A stretch of DNA of 64,000 bases, taken from NCBI RefSeq assembly GCF_000283155.1, contig NW_004454217.1, positions 1,064,913-1,128,912 on the forward strand, written 5' to 3'. Position 1 is the first letter of the stretch; each line of letters starts with the position of its first letter. Below are positions 33,411-45,105 of the stretch, piece after piece. The notes below the pieces were generated by a model. The model saw nothing but the letters and a program-made list of their open reading frames with translations, ran no database searches and was not told the DNA's origin. This DNA comes from Ceratotherium simum simum. Lineage: Eukaryota > Chordata > Mammalia > Perissodactyla > Rhinocerotidae. Made by a program: the position numbers and the translations under genes.

Positions 33411-34220
33411 ATGTTCTTTAAACCAGCTACATATGCAAAATTATATCATCCCAACGGCTGTTGCAGATTCCAGGCACTGATGAATTGGAGAATAGTCTAA
33501 CAGCCTGAAAATAGAACTTGGAGTTAAAGAGCTTTTAGTTTTTTAACTTCTATTTGTTTCTTGAGATGAAAGTGTGCTTTGTTTGGGATTTAGAACCCAA
33601 CAAAAAGCTCTCTAGAAGCTCCAATGAAGTAGACCTTTAGGAAAGGGATTTATGAATCAAGAAAGAATGACAGGAGATGAAGGACAGGGAGATAAATAGT
33701 CTTACTTCCGTAAAAGCCACAGGAGATTTCCTACCGAAAAATTATGACAGTTTGGAGAATGGAGAAGCTAGCTGAATAGTATCACAAACTTTGAGATCAA
33801 CAGGTAAAATGCAATCCTACAGCCTCAATTCAGTTTAGCTAAACTAAGGGAAGATAAGCATGATTCCAGCCCCACCCTTATCTTCCCCACAGGAGCCCAG
33901 AAGCTGAAGAAGGAGGTCAGCCACAAAAGGTTTGCACTCCCCAGCTGTGCCCTGCCCTCCGGGATCTCACTAAGCTTCTCAAAGGCTCCATTGTAACCAC
34001 AGATTCTTATCTAGAGTCCCAGCTGTGTTACTTTGTTAGTAAACATTCTCATTTCTCATGCTAACTGCTAAGTTAATTCATTCAATTTTTTTTTCTTGCA
34101 GAGTCTTCTCTGTGTCTGGCACTATTCAATAAGCTCCTCATGGAACTCATATTTGAGTGTGTGGCAGTGCAGGTAATAACTAATACATCCATTAAAATAT
34201 ATCAGATGGTAAATGTTATA
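33411..34220. other. Unassigned stretch
   Basis: No gene or repeat was recognised. A plus-strand acceptor-like TTTTTTTTTCTTGCAG occurs at about 34086-34101, followed by a 73-nt segment before GTAATA; unsupported. Confidence 0.35.
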
Positions 34221-34224
34221 TTAA

Positions 34225-34820
34225 CAAAAAATGGCAGAGAAAAGGAATAGAGATTGCTTGGGGGAATGGGATTTAAAATAGAGGGTCAGAGGGCCAGCCC
34301 GTGGCTTAGCCGTTAAGTGCACGCGCTCCGCTGCTGGCGTCTGCTGCTGGCGGCCCCGGTTTGATCCGGGCGCGCACCGTTGCACCGCTTCCCTGGCCAT
34401 GCTGAGGCCGCGTCCCACATACAGCAACTAGAAGGATGTGCAGCTTTGACATACAACTATCTACTGGGGCTTTGGGGGAAAAAAGATAAATAAAATTAAA
34501 AAATAAAATAAAATAGAGGGTCAGAGAAGGCTTTCTTGAGAAGGTGACATTTTGAGCAAAGACTTGAAAGAGGTGAGGGCCCGTGCCATGCAGACATATC
34601 TGGGGAAACCATTCCAGACGGAGACAGTATCAGTCTTGAAGTAGGAGCATCTTGGCATAGTCAAGGCATGGCAAGTAATTAGTGTAGCTAGAGCAGAGGG
34701 AGAGGTGAGGTCAGAGAGGGAAGAAAGGCCAAGTCACTTCAGGCCTTGTAGGCTACTGTGAGGACTTTGGTTTGTACTCTGAATGAGATGGGAAGCCATT
34801 CAAGGGCCAAGGAGAGACAT
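34225..34820 (-). mobile_element. L2 fragment split by a SINE
   Basis: Reverse L2 landmarks: GAAGGCTTTCTTGAGAAGGTGACA, TTCAGGCCTTGTAGGC, ATGGGAAGCCATTCAAGGG. It runs directly to the LTR at 34821 and appears to resume just after it (AATGACACAATTT), so the LTR inserted into this L2. Confidence 0.65.
34292..34509 (+). mobile_element. ERE-like SINE (type A) with internal duplication
   Basis: Near 34330-34355 the CTGCTGGCG motif is duplicated (CTGCTGGCGTCTGCTGCTGGCGG). The perfect TSD AAAATAGAGGGTCAGAG lies at 34275-34291 and 34510-34526. Confidence 0.95.
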
Positions 34821-35317
34821 TGTCACCGAATAGGTGCCTGTAGAAACTTAAAGCTGGGTTTGGAAACAACTAACTCTTTTTCCAAGTTGTTTCTTTTCGT
34901 TTTTATGTTAAGGAGATGTAACCACCAACCATCCTGAAACTGACCAAGCAAGAAACTCAAGGGACATGTAACCATCCACCCATCTTGAACTGACCAAGCC
35001 TCACCACAAGAACTACGCCCATGACCTTTGCCTTATTTTTAGTGCAAAGATCTCTCCAGGAGGAGCTTAGGCTTCATTATGTGGAAGCCTGTTCTCCAAC
35101 TGAGCCTATGCAAACAAATACCCGCCTCTCCCTTTTGAATATTTATTCCGCATCCAAAATAAAAGGTCCTTGCTTCCTTTTGTTTGGGGACGCCATGACT
35201 TTGGAAATGACTCCTCATGGTCTATTATTTGCTGTAAATAATCTTTGTGAGACAACCTCCACTGGTGTAGCGCCTTATTTAACTCACCAGGAGGCCAACC
35301 CACTTGGTTCGGTGACA
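34821..35317 (+). mobile_element. LTR (family X, copy 2), solo
   Basis: This 497-bp copy starts TGTCACCGAATAGG and ends TTGGTTCGGTGACA, with an AAAATAAAAGG signal. It carries an extra ~40-bp segment near 34945 that partly repeats neighbouring sequence (ACTGACCAAGC twice). Flanks are ACAT / AAAT. Confidence 0.8.
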
Positions 35318-35390
35318 AAATGACACAATTTCCCAAGAGGAGAAGACAATCAGTAGAAATAAAAAGGAACTCAAAAAAAGCAAAATATAG

Positions 35391-35625
35391 GGGCCGGCCC
35401 GGTGGCATAGCGCTTAAGTTCGTGCGTTCCGCTTTGGCGGCCCGGGGTTCGCTGGTTTGGATCCTGGGCGCAGACCTACACACCGCTCATCAAGCCCTGC
35501 AGAGGCGGCATCCCATATAGAAGAGCAACAACTCTACAACTATGTACTGGGGCTTTGGGGAGAAAAAAGAAAAAGAGGAAGATTGGCAATAGATGTCAGT
35601 GCAGGGCCAATCTTCCTTCAAAAAA
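35391..35625 (+). mobile_element. ERE1-like SINE (older form)
   Basis: The head is followed by CAACTATGTACTGGGGCTTTGGGG and one AGATTGGCAATAGATG module, resembling the classical horse ERE1. The TSD AAAAAAAGCAAAATATAG lies at 35373-35390 and 35626-35643. Confidence 0.92.
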
Positions 35626-35643
35626 AAAAAAAGCAAAATATAG

Positions 35644-36299
35644 CATTAAATATATGTGACTTTAAAAGAGATTAAGAACTGCATAGCAGAGGTATTCCCC
35701 TATTATGAAAGAGAGAGAGAGAAAGAGAGAACTACAAAAAATGCTGTATATTCATGAAGGATAACTTAATACAAAACTGAGAAAGGAGGAAGCAGGCGAT
35801 ATTTTTGAAATGTCATCAAACAGTGCCAATGAATGTTATTTCTGACAGGGAACAGAACGAGAGAGAATGATTTATTCAAGAATATCCCAGGAAATAAAGT
35901 TACATTTAAATGGGACATGTGTCAGCTACATCAAAATTTTGAAATGAAAAACAGAAAAGCGGCGTCTGGGAATAAAAGTGTTATATTTTTGTTCTGGGAA
36001 TAAAAATGTTAGACTATTTATACTCGCATAAGTGATGACTTAGGTATTTAATAGCTTGAGTCTCGATGTTAAAACGAGACAAGCCAAACAACAGAGATTT
36101 AGCAATTTATTGAGACCTTCCATTTGACTTTGTCACTAACTAGCCTTGATTATTAGCAGTGCAACTTGTCCCTTCACCTTTGTTCCTCACTTTTCTCCTA
36201 ATTAAAATAAAGGGAGGTTGTCCTCTCCAAGGAGAGAGAGAGAGAGAGTGCACTATTGCAGTAGATTACATACTCTCCTTGGATATTTAGGCCAAAAGT
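35644..36299. other. Unassigned stretch with GA microsatellites
   Basis: GA runs lie at 35711-35730 and 36231-36249. Nothing else was recognised. Confidence 0.45.
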
Positions 36300-37270
36300 T
36301 TACAGCACCCTCTTCTCTTCCCTATTGAATTTATCTATTAGCCTTCGAGATATCCCTTATATTCCTTGACAGCTTCCAGAGTTTCCTACTTTCTCTCTAA
36401 TTACATCATCCTTGACCACTTCAACATCCCTGTCCATGACTTTCCAACAACCTGACCTCATATTTTCTCAGCCTTATTGACTTCTTGCCACCTACCTTCC
36501 TCAGATATTGAATCTGCGCAACCTCCAAGATTTTAAACTGAAACGCCCATTTATAGTCATCACCTCTTGTCTTCTCACTTCTCTCATTCTACTGAACCTG
36601 GTGTTTATCCTCAGGGTAACATAAATTCCATCAACCCTCAATCAGTAGTGTTGTGGTTAGGGCTACAGATTTTAGAGTCAAACTGCCTGGGTTTAAATCC
36701 TAAACTTGCCCTTTACTAGCTGAGTGACCAAGGACAAGTTACTTAATCTCTTTATGCCCTGAATTTCTCACAGGCTTCCTGTGAAGGTTAAATGAGATAA
36801 TCCACATAAACCTGGCACATATTAAATATGTGATGAATGTTAGCTAGTGGTATCAGCATTCCATTTGGCTACACTTGCCCTCTGTGGAGCCTTGTCACCA
36901 CAGTCACCCTGGCTTTCTCTTACTCCAGTGGGTACTAGTCCCTTCCATTGTTCACTTTTTTCATCTCAGCTCCTAGATTGCTTCAAACCTTGATTACTTC
37001 CTGGATCTAGTTGGACCCTAACTCTAGACCATCAAGGTTACTCAGGAAGTGTTTTTATAATTAATCTTTCTCTGAGTCCTCATTCCATTCCCCACAACAT
37101 CTATCCTGAACCACCTCTACTTTCCTCAAGTCCCCAAATCTTCCCCTGCCTGAAATATTTTTATGACATAAGGTTGTCTCCTACTTCACTGGGAAGACAG
37201 AGACCACCCTGTTAGCCGAGAATACTTCTCCTATACCCTTGTTTTTTCCCATGCAGAGGGAACCCAATAA
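36300..37270 (+). mobile_element. L2 fragments flanking a MIR
   Basis: Pyrimidine-rich L2-like sequence (e.g. CCACTTCAACATCCCTGTCCATGAC, an endonuclease-region relic) lies on both sides of the MIR at 36650-36860. Confidence 0.5.
36650..36860 (+). mobile_element. MIR, nearly complete
   Basis: TTGTGGTTAGGGCTACAG, CTGCCTGGGTTTAAATCC, TAGCTGAGTGACC, GACAAGTTACTTAATCTC and TTAAATGAGATAATCC appear in the expected order. Confidence 0.92.
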
Positions 37271-38394
37271 ATGTAACTCTTGGCATCTCTGCCTCTGTAC
37301 TCACTCTACCCTAGGGGAAGTGAAGTGACTCACCTGATTGGTAAATTTGTGCAGAATAAATCAGCATTCTCTGACCAGCCTTTAGATCTCTTGGCAGCAT
37401 GCTGGCCTGAACAGCCTATACCAGCTGCTCTCTCCCTGACCATAAGGTGCACAGGAGGCCAGCTTTGCCCTTGGAGGGCATGAAGAAATCTGCAGTTTGG
37501 AAAGGGAGTGTAACTCTGAAATCTGAGGGCCTCTAACCAGGCAGATGTTGAAGAATATTGAAAAATCAAAGCCTAAACTGGGAATTTAGAGGAGCTATAT
37601 AAATTTAGAGGTGTGAGTGAACTTTAGTGTTCTGGGCAGAATGTTTTGATGTTGGCAGTTGTATGGGCTTTTAGCAGCTGCAGTCTGGGAAAGAGGCTGT
37701 AAGCCTCAGAGCATGTGGTACTCTAACCATAGGGACAGACTGCAGTTTGTGGTGGCTTGGCCCACAACTGAGTGGGTATTTTTATAAAGGCAGGCCTCAG
37801 TAAAGGCTCAAGAGCCACAAGACCCTTGGCATAGGCACATAACCTTTGAGTGGTCTCCACATCCTCTGGAAGGTGAGGCCAAACAAACAGGCAAACACTG
37901 TGCACTTGCAAAGGCTGGGCGGTGGCAGCATTAGATCCTTTTAGGCATTTGTTGCTTTTAAAACTACAACTCAAGTTTTGGATGCCCTTCAGAAAACAAA
38001 ACAAGTTCTAACTTTCAGTTGTTATTGGCACTCAGGGTAAAGGACAAAACTTAAGGGATTAAACTTCAATGCACTAGGCTTGTCTACAGACCAAGGTGTA
38101 GAAAATACCCTAAGAATTACTGGCAACTTGGTGGTTGTAGATGGGCATGCAGGAATTTCTGTGCCTTGTGGGAACATGCCTGAGAAGTTTATGATATTTA
38201 AAAACAGAGGAAACAGTGTTTCATAGAGTAACTGGCAAAGGTATTGATCCTCACTAAAGTCTAGAGTCTTAGAGGTACAGGCTTTAGAAATATGAACAGC
38301 AGTTTTACAATCTTCCATTGCTGATTTTCCAGCTGAAACAAATGCAAGAATAAGATGAAAAACCTATGCTAGTCTCAGCAAACTAGGAATAGAA
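37271..38394. other. 1.1-kb unassigned stretch
   Basis: No transposon was recognised. The region 38022-38318 is open on both strands: 61 codons on plus (38041-38223, with DGHAGISVPCGN in its middle) and 98 codons from a minus-strand ATG. No domain was identified. Several stops break every frame upstream, so a relic or unique non-coding sequence are both possible. Confidence 0.3.
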
Positions 38395-41005
38395 GAGAAT
38401 TTCCTCAACTCGATAAAGAACATCTACAAACAAACCTACAGGTAACATCGTCCTTAATGATGAGAAGCTAGAAGCTTTCCCACTAAGATCAGGAACAAGG
38501 CAAGGATGTCCAGCTCACCATTCCTTTTTAATGTTGTACTAGCTAATGCAATAAGATAAAAAATAAATAAATAAATAAAAGGTATATAGATTGAAAAGGA
38601 AGAAATAAAACTGCCTTTTTTCACAGATGACATGATTGTCCATGTAGAAAAATCTGAAAGAATTGACAAAAAATGTCCTGGAACTAGTAAGCAATTATAG
38701 CTAAGTTGCAGGATACAAGGTTAATATACAAAAGTCACTTGTTTTCCTATTTACTAGCAATGAAAAAGTGAAATTTGAAATAAAAAAACACAATATCATT
38801 TACATTAGCATCCCTCAAAATTTGAAATACTTAGGTCTAAACCTAACAAAATATGTACAAGATCTATACAAGGAAAACTACAAAACTCTGATGAAAGAAA
38901 TCAAAGAATGGGCTGGCCCAGTGGCACAAGCGGTTAAGTGCGCATGCTCCGCTGCGGCGGCCCGGAGTTTGCCGGTTTGGATCCCGGGCGCGCACCAATG
39001 CACTGCTTGGCAAGCCATGCTGTGGCGGCGTCCCGTATAAAGTGGAGGAAGATGGGCACGGATGTTAGCCCAGGGCCAGTCTTCCTCAGCAAAAAAAAAA
39101 AAGAGGTGGGCAAATTTTGGCACGGGGGTGATCCTCACCAAAAAAAAAAAAAAAAAAAAGAAATCAAAGAAGAACTAAATAAATGGAGAGATATACCATG
39201 TGCATATGTAGGAAGACACAATATTGTCAAGGTATCAGTTCTTCCCAACTTAATCTTTAGCTTCAATACAATCAAAATCAAAATCCCAGCAAGTTATTTT
39301 GTGGATGTTGACAAACTGATTCTAAAGTTTATAGGGGAGGAAAAAGACCCAGAATAGCCAACACAATATTGAAGGGGAAGAACAAAGTCAGAGGACTGAC
39401 ACTACTTAATTTTAAGAGTTACTATAAAGCTACAATAATCAAGACAGTCTGGTACTGGCAAAAGAATAGAAAAATAAACCAATGGAACAGAATAGAGAAA
39501 CTAGAAATAGACCCACAATAATATAGTCAACTGATCTTTGACAAAGGAGCAAAGACAATACAATGGAGAAAAGATCGTTTTTTCAAAAAATAGTGCCAGA
39601 ACAACTGGATATTCACAAGCAAAAAGTGAATCTAGAGACAGACCTCATACCTTTCACAAAAACTAACTCAAAATGGATTATAAACCTAAATGTAAAATGC
39701 AAAAGTATAAAACTCCTAGACTATAACATAAGAGAAAACCTAGATGACCTTGGGTATGTTGATGACTTTTTAGATACAACACCAAAGACACAATCCATGA
39801 AATAAGTAATTGATAAGGTAGACTTCATTAAAGTTAAAAACTTCTGCTCCTTTGTTAGACACTATCAAGAGAATGAGAAGACAAGCTACAGACTGGGAGA
39901 AAATACTCGCAGAAGACACACTTGATAAAAGACTGTTTTCCAAAATTTACAAAGAATTCTTAAAACTCAACAATAAGAAAAATGAACAAGCTGATTAAAA
40001 ATGGGCAAAAAACCTGAACAGACACCTCACTAAGGAAAAAAAACAGATGGCAAATAAGCTTATGAAAAGATTCTCAATGTAATATTTCATTGGGAAATTG
40101 CAAATTAAAGCAACGAGATATCACAACATACCTATTAGAATGGCCAAAATCCAGAACACTGACAACACCAAATGCTGACAAGGATGTGGAGCAACAGGAA
40201 CTCTCATTCATTGCTGGTGGGAATACAAAATAGTACAGCCATTTCGGAAGACAGCTTGGCAGTTTCTTACAAAACTAAACATACTCTACCATACGATCCA
40301 GCAAACGCACTTGGTATTGGTATTTATCCAAAGGCAAATTACACAAAAACCTGCACACAGATATTTATAGCAGATTTATTCATAATTATGAAAACTTGCA
40401 AGCAAGCAAAATGTCCTACAATAGGTGAATGGATAAATAAACTGTGGTACATCCAGTCAATGGAATATTATTCAGCACTAAAAAGAAGTAAGCTATCAAG
40501 CCTTGAAAAGACATGGGGGAATCTTAAATGCATAATTCTAAGTGAAAGAAGCCCACCTGAAAAGGCTACTACATATTACATGATTCCAATTATATGACAT
40601 TCTAGAAGAAGCAAAACTATGGAGACAGTAAAAAGATCAATGGTTGCCAAGGGTTAGGGGGAAGAGAGAGATGAATAGACGGAGCACAGAGGATTTTTAT
40701 AGCAGTGAATCAATTCTGTATGATAATCTAATAGTGGATACATGTCATTATATATTTGTATAAACCCATGGAATGTACAACACCAAGAATGAACCCTAAG
40801 GTAAACTATGGACTTTGCATAATAATGATGTGTCAATGTAGGTTCATCTGTTGTAACAAATGTACCACTCTGGTGCAGGATGTTGATAGTGGGGCAGGTT
40901 GTGTATGTGTGGGGTCTGGGAGTATACTGGAAATCTCTGTACTTTCTACTCAATTTTGCTGTGAACTTTAAAAATGCTCTAAAAAAATAAGTTTATTTTT
41001 TTTTA
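38395..41005 (+). mobile_element. L1 3' half (ORF2 RT to 3' end), broken
   Basis: It starts in the L1 reverse-transcriptase region (CTAGAAGCTTTCCCACTAAG, then the AGATGACATGATTGTC segment of the catalytic block). It continues through KYLGLNLTKYVQDLYKENYK, the C-terminal domain (AATAAACTGTGGTACATCC, ATGGAATATTATTCAGC) and a 3' untranslated end with an A-rich tail. Frameshifts and stops disrupt the frame throughout. The SINE at 38909-39156 is inserted in it. Confidence 0.9.
38909..39156 (+). mobile_element. ERE-like SINE (type B) within L1
   Basis: It has a complete head, B box GGTTTGGATCC (one change), 3' modules and A tail. The perfect TSD AAAGAAATCAAAGAA lies at 38894-38908 and 39157-39171. 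Confidence 0.95.
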
Positions 41006-41039
41006 AAAAAAGCCCATCTATGCAAGGAAGGAGGTTTCC

Positions 41040-41160
41040 TTGGCCTAACAGAGGGTATTTTTTAAAATATGGATTCTTCAGGAATAGGACATAGGAATCA
41101 GCATTTTTAAATAAGCATCCAGGTGATTATTTTGATCAGACAAGTTTGGAAAACACTGGT
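41040..41160 (-). mobile_element. MER5A remnant
   Basis: GGAATCAGCATTTTTAAATAAGCATCCAGGTGATT and TTGGAAAACACTGG fit one half of MER5A. Confidence 0.55.
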
Positions 41161-41289
41161 TTAAGCTAGTCTATAGCTGAAAGCAGTCACAGCAACTGAT
41201 GGCCAAGAACTAAAATTGTCAGCTCACCTGATATTACACAAGCAGGATTAGTAGACAGAGCTCATTCTAAAGGTAGCACTGAAAGGGAA

Positions 41290-41640
41290 AACACTTATTC
41301 TTCCATGTTCCCTTCAAGGTTAGAAAGCCATATAACATGCTTGGCCAATGGAATGTGAATGGAAGTGATGTGAGTGGAAGAGATATGCTACTTCTGGGCA
41401 GAAATCTGAAAAGCCAGGGCATAACTTGTCACTTTCCCTTGTCCCTCTTGTGGTGATCATGGAAAAACCCGTGGAGATTGTGTCGTCCTTGTTCCTTAGG
41501 TGAATGCAATATGAACAGAACTCCCTGCCAATACGAGATAGATGTGTGGTATGAGTGAAAAATAAACTGTTGTTTCAAGCCACTAAGATGTTGAGGTTGT
41601 TATTGCAGCATAACCCAGCCTGCCCTGACTGATACAGTTT
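41290..41640 (+). mobile_element. LTR-like ancient repeat (family Y, copy 1)
   Basis: GGCCAATGGAATGTGAATGGAAGTGATG, AATAAACTGTTGTTTCAAGCCACTAAGATG and GCAGCATAACCCAGCCTGCCCTGACTGATACA are shared in order with 43066-43400 and, in its 3' half, with 54645-54835. The family name is uncertain. Confidence 0.55.
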
Positions 41641-43065
41641 TCAAACTCTACAAATTTCTAAGCTTCACAAGAAGACAACAATATCCCAAATGTCACTCTC
41701 TGAGAGGAGTTAATATGGATAGGTAAATTTTCCCCCTAGAAATGGAAGACTCAAATGCCAAATTTAACATTTCCTAATTAAGTTTATGTTCACATGGATT
41801 CCAGAGGCCTAGATCAGATCAACCATCTAGGTAAAGCTAAAACTCAGAATTTCTCTCCCTTTCACCCCTGACTCCAGAGTGTCTGACCTGGTATTTGACA
41901 ACACCAATTAATGAGCTTTGAGAACATAATTTGGCCTGGAATAACTATACTAGAGACTGGGGAATAGCTTTTTCTAAATTTGATGGGTATAGAGATAGTG
42001 CTGTAATACTTTTGTGTGTCTTATTGACTTTTTGGACTCTCTGGAAACTCAAAGAGAGACCTGACATTAAACTAATACAATTTCTGTCCAAGCTACAACT
42101 GCTTAGAAGAGATTCCAACCCTATTTAAACCTTAAGAACCCCTCTAATTAAGATTGACTGAAATATGAAGTGGAAAGGATAAATCTGGACATTAATTTCT
42201 TTGAAGTTGAAATCTCAAGAGCAAGAGAATTTGACTTCAGACATTAATTTCTTTGGACTTTAATTTGTAAGGGGTTTTAATCTTTAGACTTGAATTTTCC
42301 CTGGAAATTTTCTAATGGAACAGAGTTTATGGTCAAATTTGGAGGGTCTCTGTGTTGACTGCTGAAGTGTCTTAATGGTGCATGTAATCTCATTGCAAGC
42401 CCTTTTATATGTGAGATCAGACAATGTTACTGAATATAATTGGCACGGAAAATAGATGAAGGGATGAATTTTCATATTTGGAGTTTCTATAATTAATAAA
42501 CTATTTGTGATGATTATAAAATGTGACCTGTTTTATGTCTTGTCCTAGCAGCTTTCCTCTCATGCAGGGCTTGGTTCTGGAAGGGAATTCAGGTTGATTT
42601 TGCAAATGCATAGAGCCTAGGCCATTCTAGCACCATCCAATCTTCTGACAGTTCCCTTGTGTTCATCTGTGAAATGGAGCCTACAAAGCTTCTCCCCAGT
42701 TTTGACTGCTACTCTCAGATGAACTCTCTAAGCTTCACACACGAAATGCGACTCTTTCTTTGGAGGCATCTTTGGGTGTTTTGTTTTGTTTTGTTTTTGC
42801 TCCCTCGGCCTCCTCCCACATGTGAATTTTGTTGCTATCACGATGTGTCCCCACCTGTGTATATTTAGGAGCTTGTACTTTGCTACCAAAACTTGTTATT
42901 GATGTTCATGGGTTATAGGTTTTGCTATCCAACTTGGTCTGTTTTTGTAGGAAGACATGGGGATATTAAAAAACTATGCCACTTGCAACTTCCCAGAATT
43001 CCCTTTGCTTTTTTCCTTGATCCCTTCATGTAGCAAAGATAATTATATGCTCACTAAACCTCTTT
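41641..43065. other. Unassigned; contains a small hydrophobic open frame
   Basis: At 41931-42128 a 65-codon plus frame carries a membrane-like segment (AVILLCVLLTFWTLWKL) followed by a basic tail. Positions 42190-42290 contain a near-duplicated GACATTAATTTCTTTG motif (42189 and 42240). I recognise no family. An internal part of an old retroelement is one option, chance another. Confidence 0.25.
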
Positions 43066-43400
43066 TCATATTTCTTCTACATTCCCTGCCACCCCCACCT
43101 CCCCATTAAGCATGATCATGCAACTAGTTCTGGCTAGTGAAACATCAGTGGAAGTAATATGTGTCACTTAACAGTGGTAGCAGTGAGATCCCTCTGCATC
43201 ACTCCCTAGTCTCTCTCTTCCCCTCCAGTCATGAGCATACCGCCCAAAGATTGAAGCAGCCTGGATAGATGGGTCTTAGTGTTGAGGACAGCAATCTACA
43301 ATAGAGTTTGCATTAGCAAGAAATAAACTTTAATGTTTTAAGTGACTGTTCCTTTGAGGTTGCTGCTACAGCATAAATCACACTACCCAGACACTTTACC
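43066..43400 (+). mobile_element. LTR-like ancient repeat (family Y, copy 2)
   Basis: It shares GTGGAAGTAATATGTGTCAC, AGAAATAAACTTTAATGTTTTAAG and GCTGCTACAGCATAAATCA with copy 1 at 41290-41640. Confidence 0.5.
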
Positions 43401-43742
43401 ACCTACTTACTCTATTAATTATCTCCTTTTCACCTCTTACTCTGTAAATATGCTCAAGTATCTCCTATCCAAAAAAAAAAAAAACCTTCTCCTGATCCTA
43501 CTGTTTCTCAAATTATCATATATCTCCTTCCTCATTCACTGATACATTTCTGGAAGGAAAAATCTATATTTGCTACCTCCACTTCCTCACCACCCACTCA
43601 CTCCTTAATTCCTGGAGATCTGGCTCCTGCGTTCTTTATTCTTCAGAAACTATTTTCTTTAAGAATATCAATGATCTCCTACTTGCCAAATCATACTCAA
43701 TCCTGCTCAACCTCTCTTCTACCAAAGCCCCAAAGTCTCATC
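43385..43742 (+). mobile_element. L2 fragment
   Basis: Pyrimidine-rich L2 sequence including ATCTGGCTCCTGCG and TCAATGATCTCCTACTTGCCAAATC. Confidence 0.6.
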
Positions 43743-43744
43743 AG

Positions 43745-43935
43745 GTGGTTTTAAATCTTTTTATGATCACAGGCCCCTTTGAAAATCAGATGAAAGCTAT
43801 GGACATTATTCCCAGAAAAATCACATACATATGTATACAAATTTTCATAAGTTTCAAAGAGTATTTGATCAGCACACTCCCCCAAAGCCCATCCCTAAAT
43901 AGCCTAAACATCTCCATAAAGAATTCTGCCCTGGT
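43745..43935. mobile_element. Possible old DNA transposon remnant
   Basis: GGCCCCTTTGAAAATCAGATGAAAGCTATGGAC and the CCCAGAAAAATCACATAC block resemble a recurrent mammalian hAT-like repeat. The ends are not resolved. Confidence 0.4.
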
Positions 43936-44598
43936 CTGTACCTAAAAAATAAACAGACAGTGAAGAAGGTCATCCATTCCCACAAAACAGTCACATGGAA
44001 TATTCTTTCACTTCCCAATGCATTTTCCTATATCACCTTGAAGTTTTGTCTGTCTTCTACTTTTTGCATTTCTGTAGTGGCTTCTTACCATCTATTCCCT
44101 CATTCATCTCTCTCTTCATTCAATCATGGAGTATTTGCAGAGTAAAAAACAACACCGTGTTCCTCTTATCCCAAAGGAAATGACAGTATAGCTGGGAAAG
44201 AGACATGCTCACATTAAAACTTGAGTAATAAAACAAGAAAAAATACGAATAAGTAGGAAATATATTGAAATATTTCTGAGGACGTGTTAGACACTGCTTT
44301 CTGTAGGAGTGGAAATGTATACTGGGCCTTGAAAGATGAGCTCAGTTTTGATAGGCAGATAGAAGGGACAATGGTATGTCAAGTGGAATAGAAGGTATTA
44401 TGTGAGCAACAAGAAATATATAAATATAAATGAAATTTTAGGGAGATCACAAGTAGGCCCCACATGGATTGACCAGAGAGGACACAAAGTTAGATAAAAA
44501 CAGAATGGTAGGTTGGGGACAATCTTGTGTTAGCCTTGAGTACCAGGTTAAAGAGTCTAGGCTTTATTTCGTGGATAATGGGGAGACACTGAATTTTT

Positions 44599-44850
44599 TT
44601 TTTTTTTTTTTTGGTAAGGAAGATTAGCCCTGAGCTAACATCTGTTGCCAATCCTCCTTTTTTTGCTGAGGAAGACTGACCCTGGGCTAACATCCGTGCC
44701 CACCTTCCTCTACTTTATATGTGGGATGCCTGACACAGCACAGCTTGACAAGCAGTGCCCATAGGTCCGAACCCGGGATTTGAATCTGAGAACTCTGGGT
44801 GGCCGAAGCGGAGCACGCAAATTTAACTACTACACCACCGGGCTGGACCC
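44599..44850 (-). mobile_element. ERE-like SINE (type B), member 1 of a tandem pair
   Basis: On the minus strand the head is decayed (GGTCCAGCCCGGTGGTGTAG) and the B box altered; it is the more diverged of the pair. The TSD ACACTGAATTTTT lies at 44586-44598 and 44852-44864. Confidence 0.93.
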
Positions 44851-44864
44851 AACACTGAATTTTT

Positions 44865-45105
44865 GTGTGTGTGTGAGGAAGATCAGCCCTGAGCTAACAT
44901 CCGTTGCCAATCCTCCTCTTTTTGCTAAGGAAGATTGGCCCTGGGCTAACATCCATGCTCATCTTCCTCTACTTTATATGGGACGCTGCCACAGCATGGC
45001 TTGACAAGCGGTGCATCAGTGTGTGCCCGGGATCCGAACCTGCAAACTCCAGGCTGCCAAACCGGAGCTCGCGCACTTAACTGCTTGCGTCACTGGGCCA
45101 GCCCC
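44865..45105 (-). mobile_element. ERE-like SINE (type B), member 2 of a tandem pair
   Basis: The copy has a good B box (reverse of GGATCCGAACC). It lies between the second target copy (44852-44864) and a third (45107-45120, ACACTGAATATTTT, one change). Confidence 0.93.

Noticed and set aside
31053..35317. A complete provirus bounded by two LTRs with matching AAAT flanks
   Set aside because: No primer-binding site or retroviral protein trace was found between them. The interval holds L2 and other debris, and the right LTR seems to split an L2, so two solo LTRs explain it better.
38768..40597. Several open frames of 65-141 codons that could look like separate genes
   Set aside because: They are frame-shifted pieces of one decayed L1 ORF2 plus parts of the SINE inserted in it.
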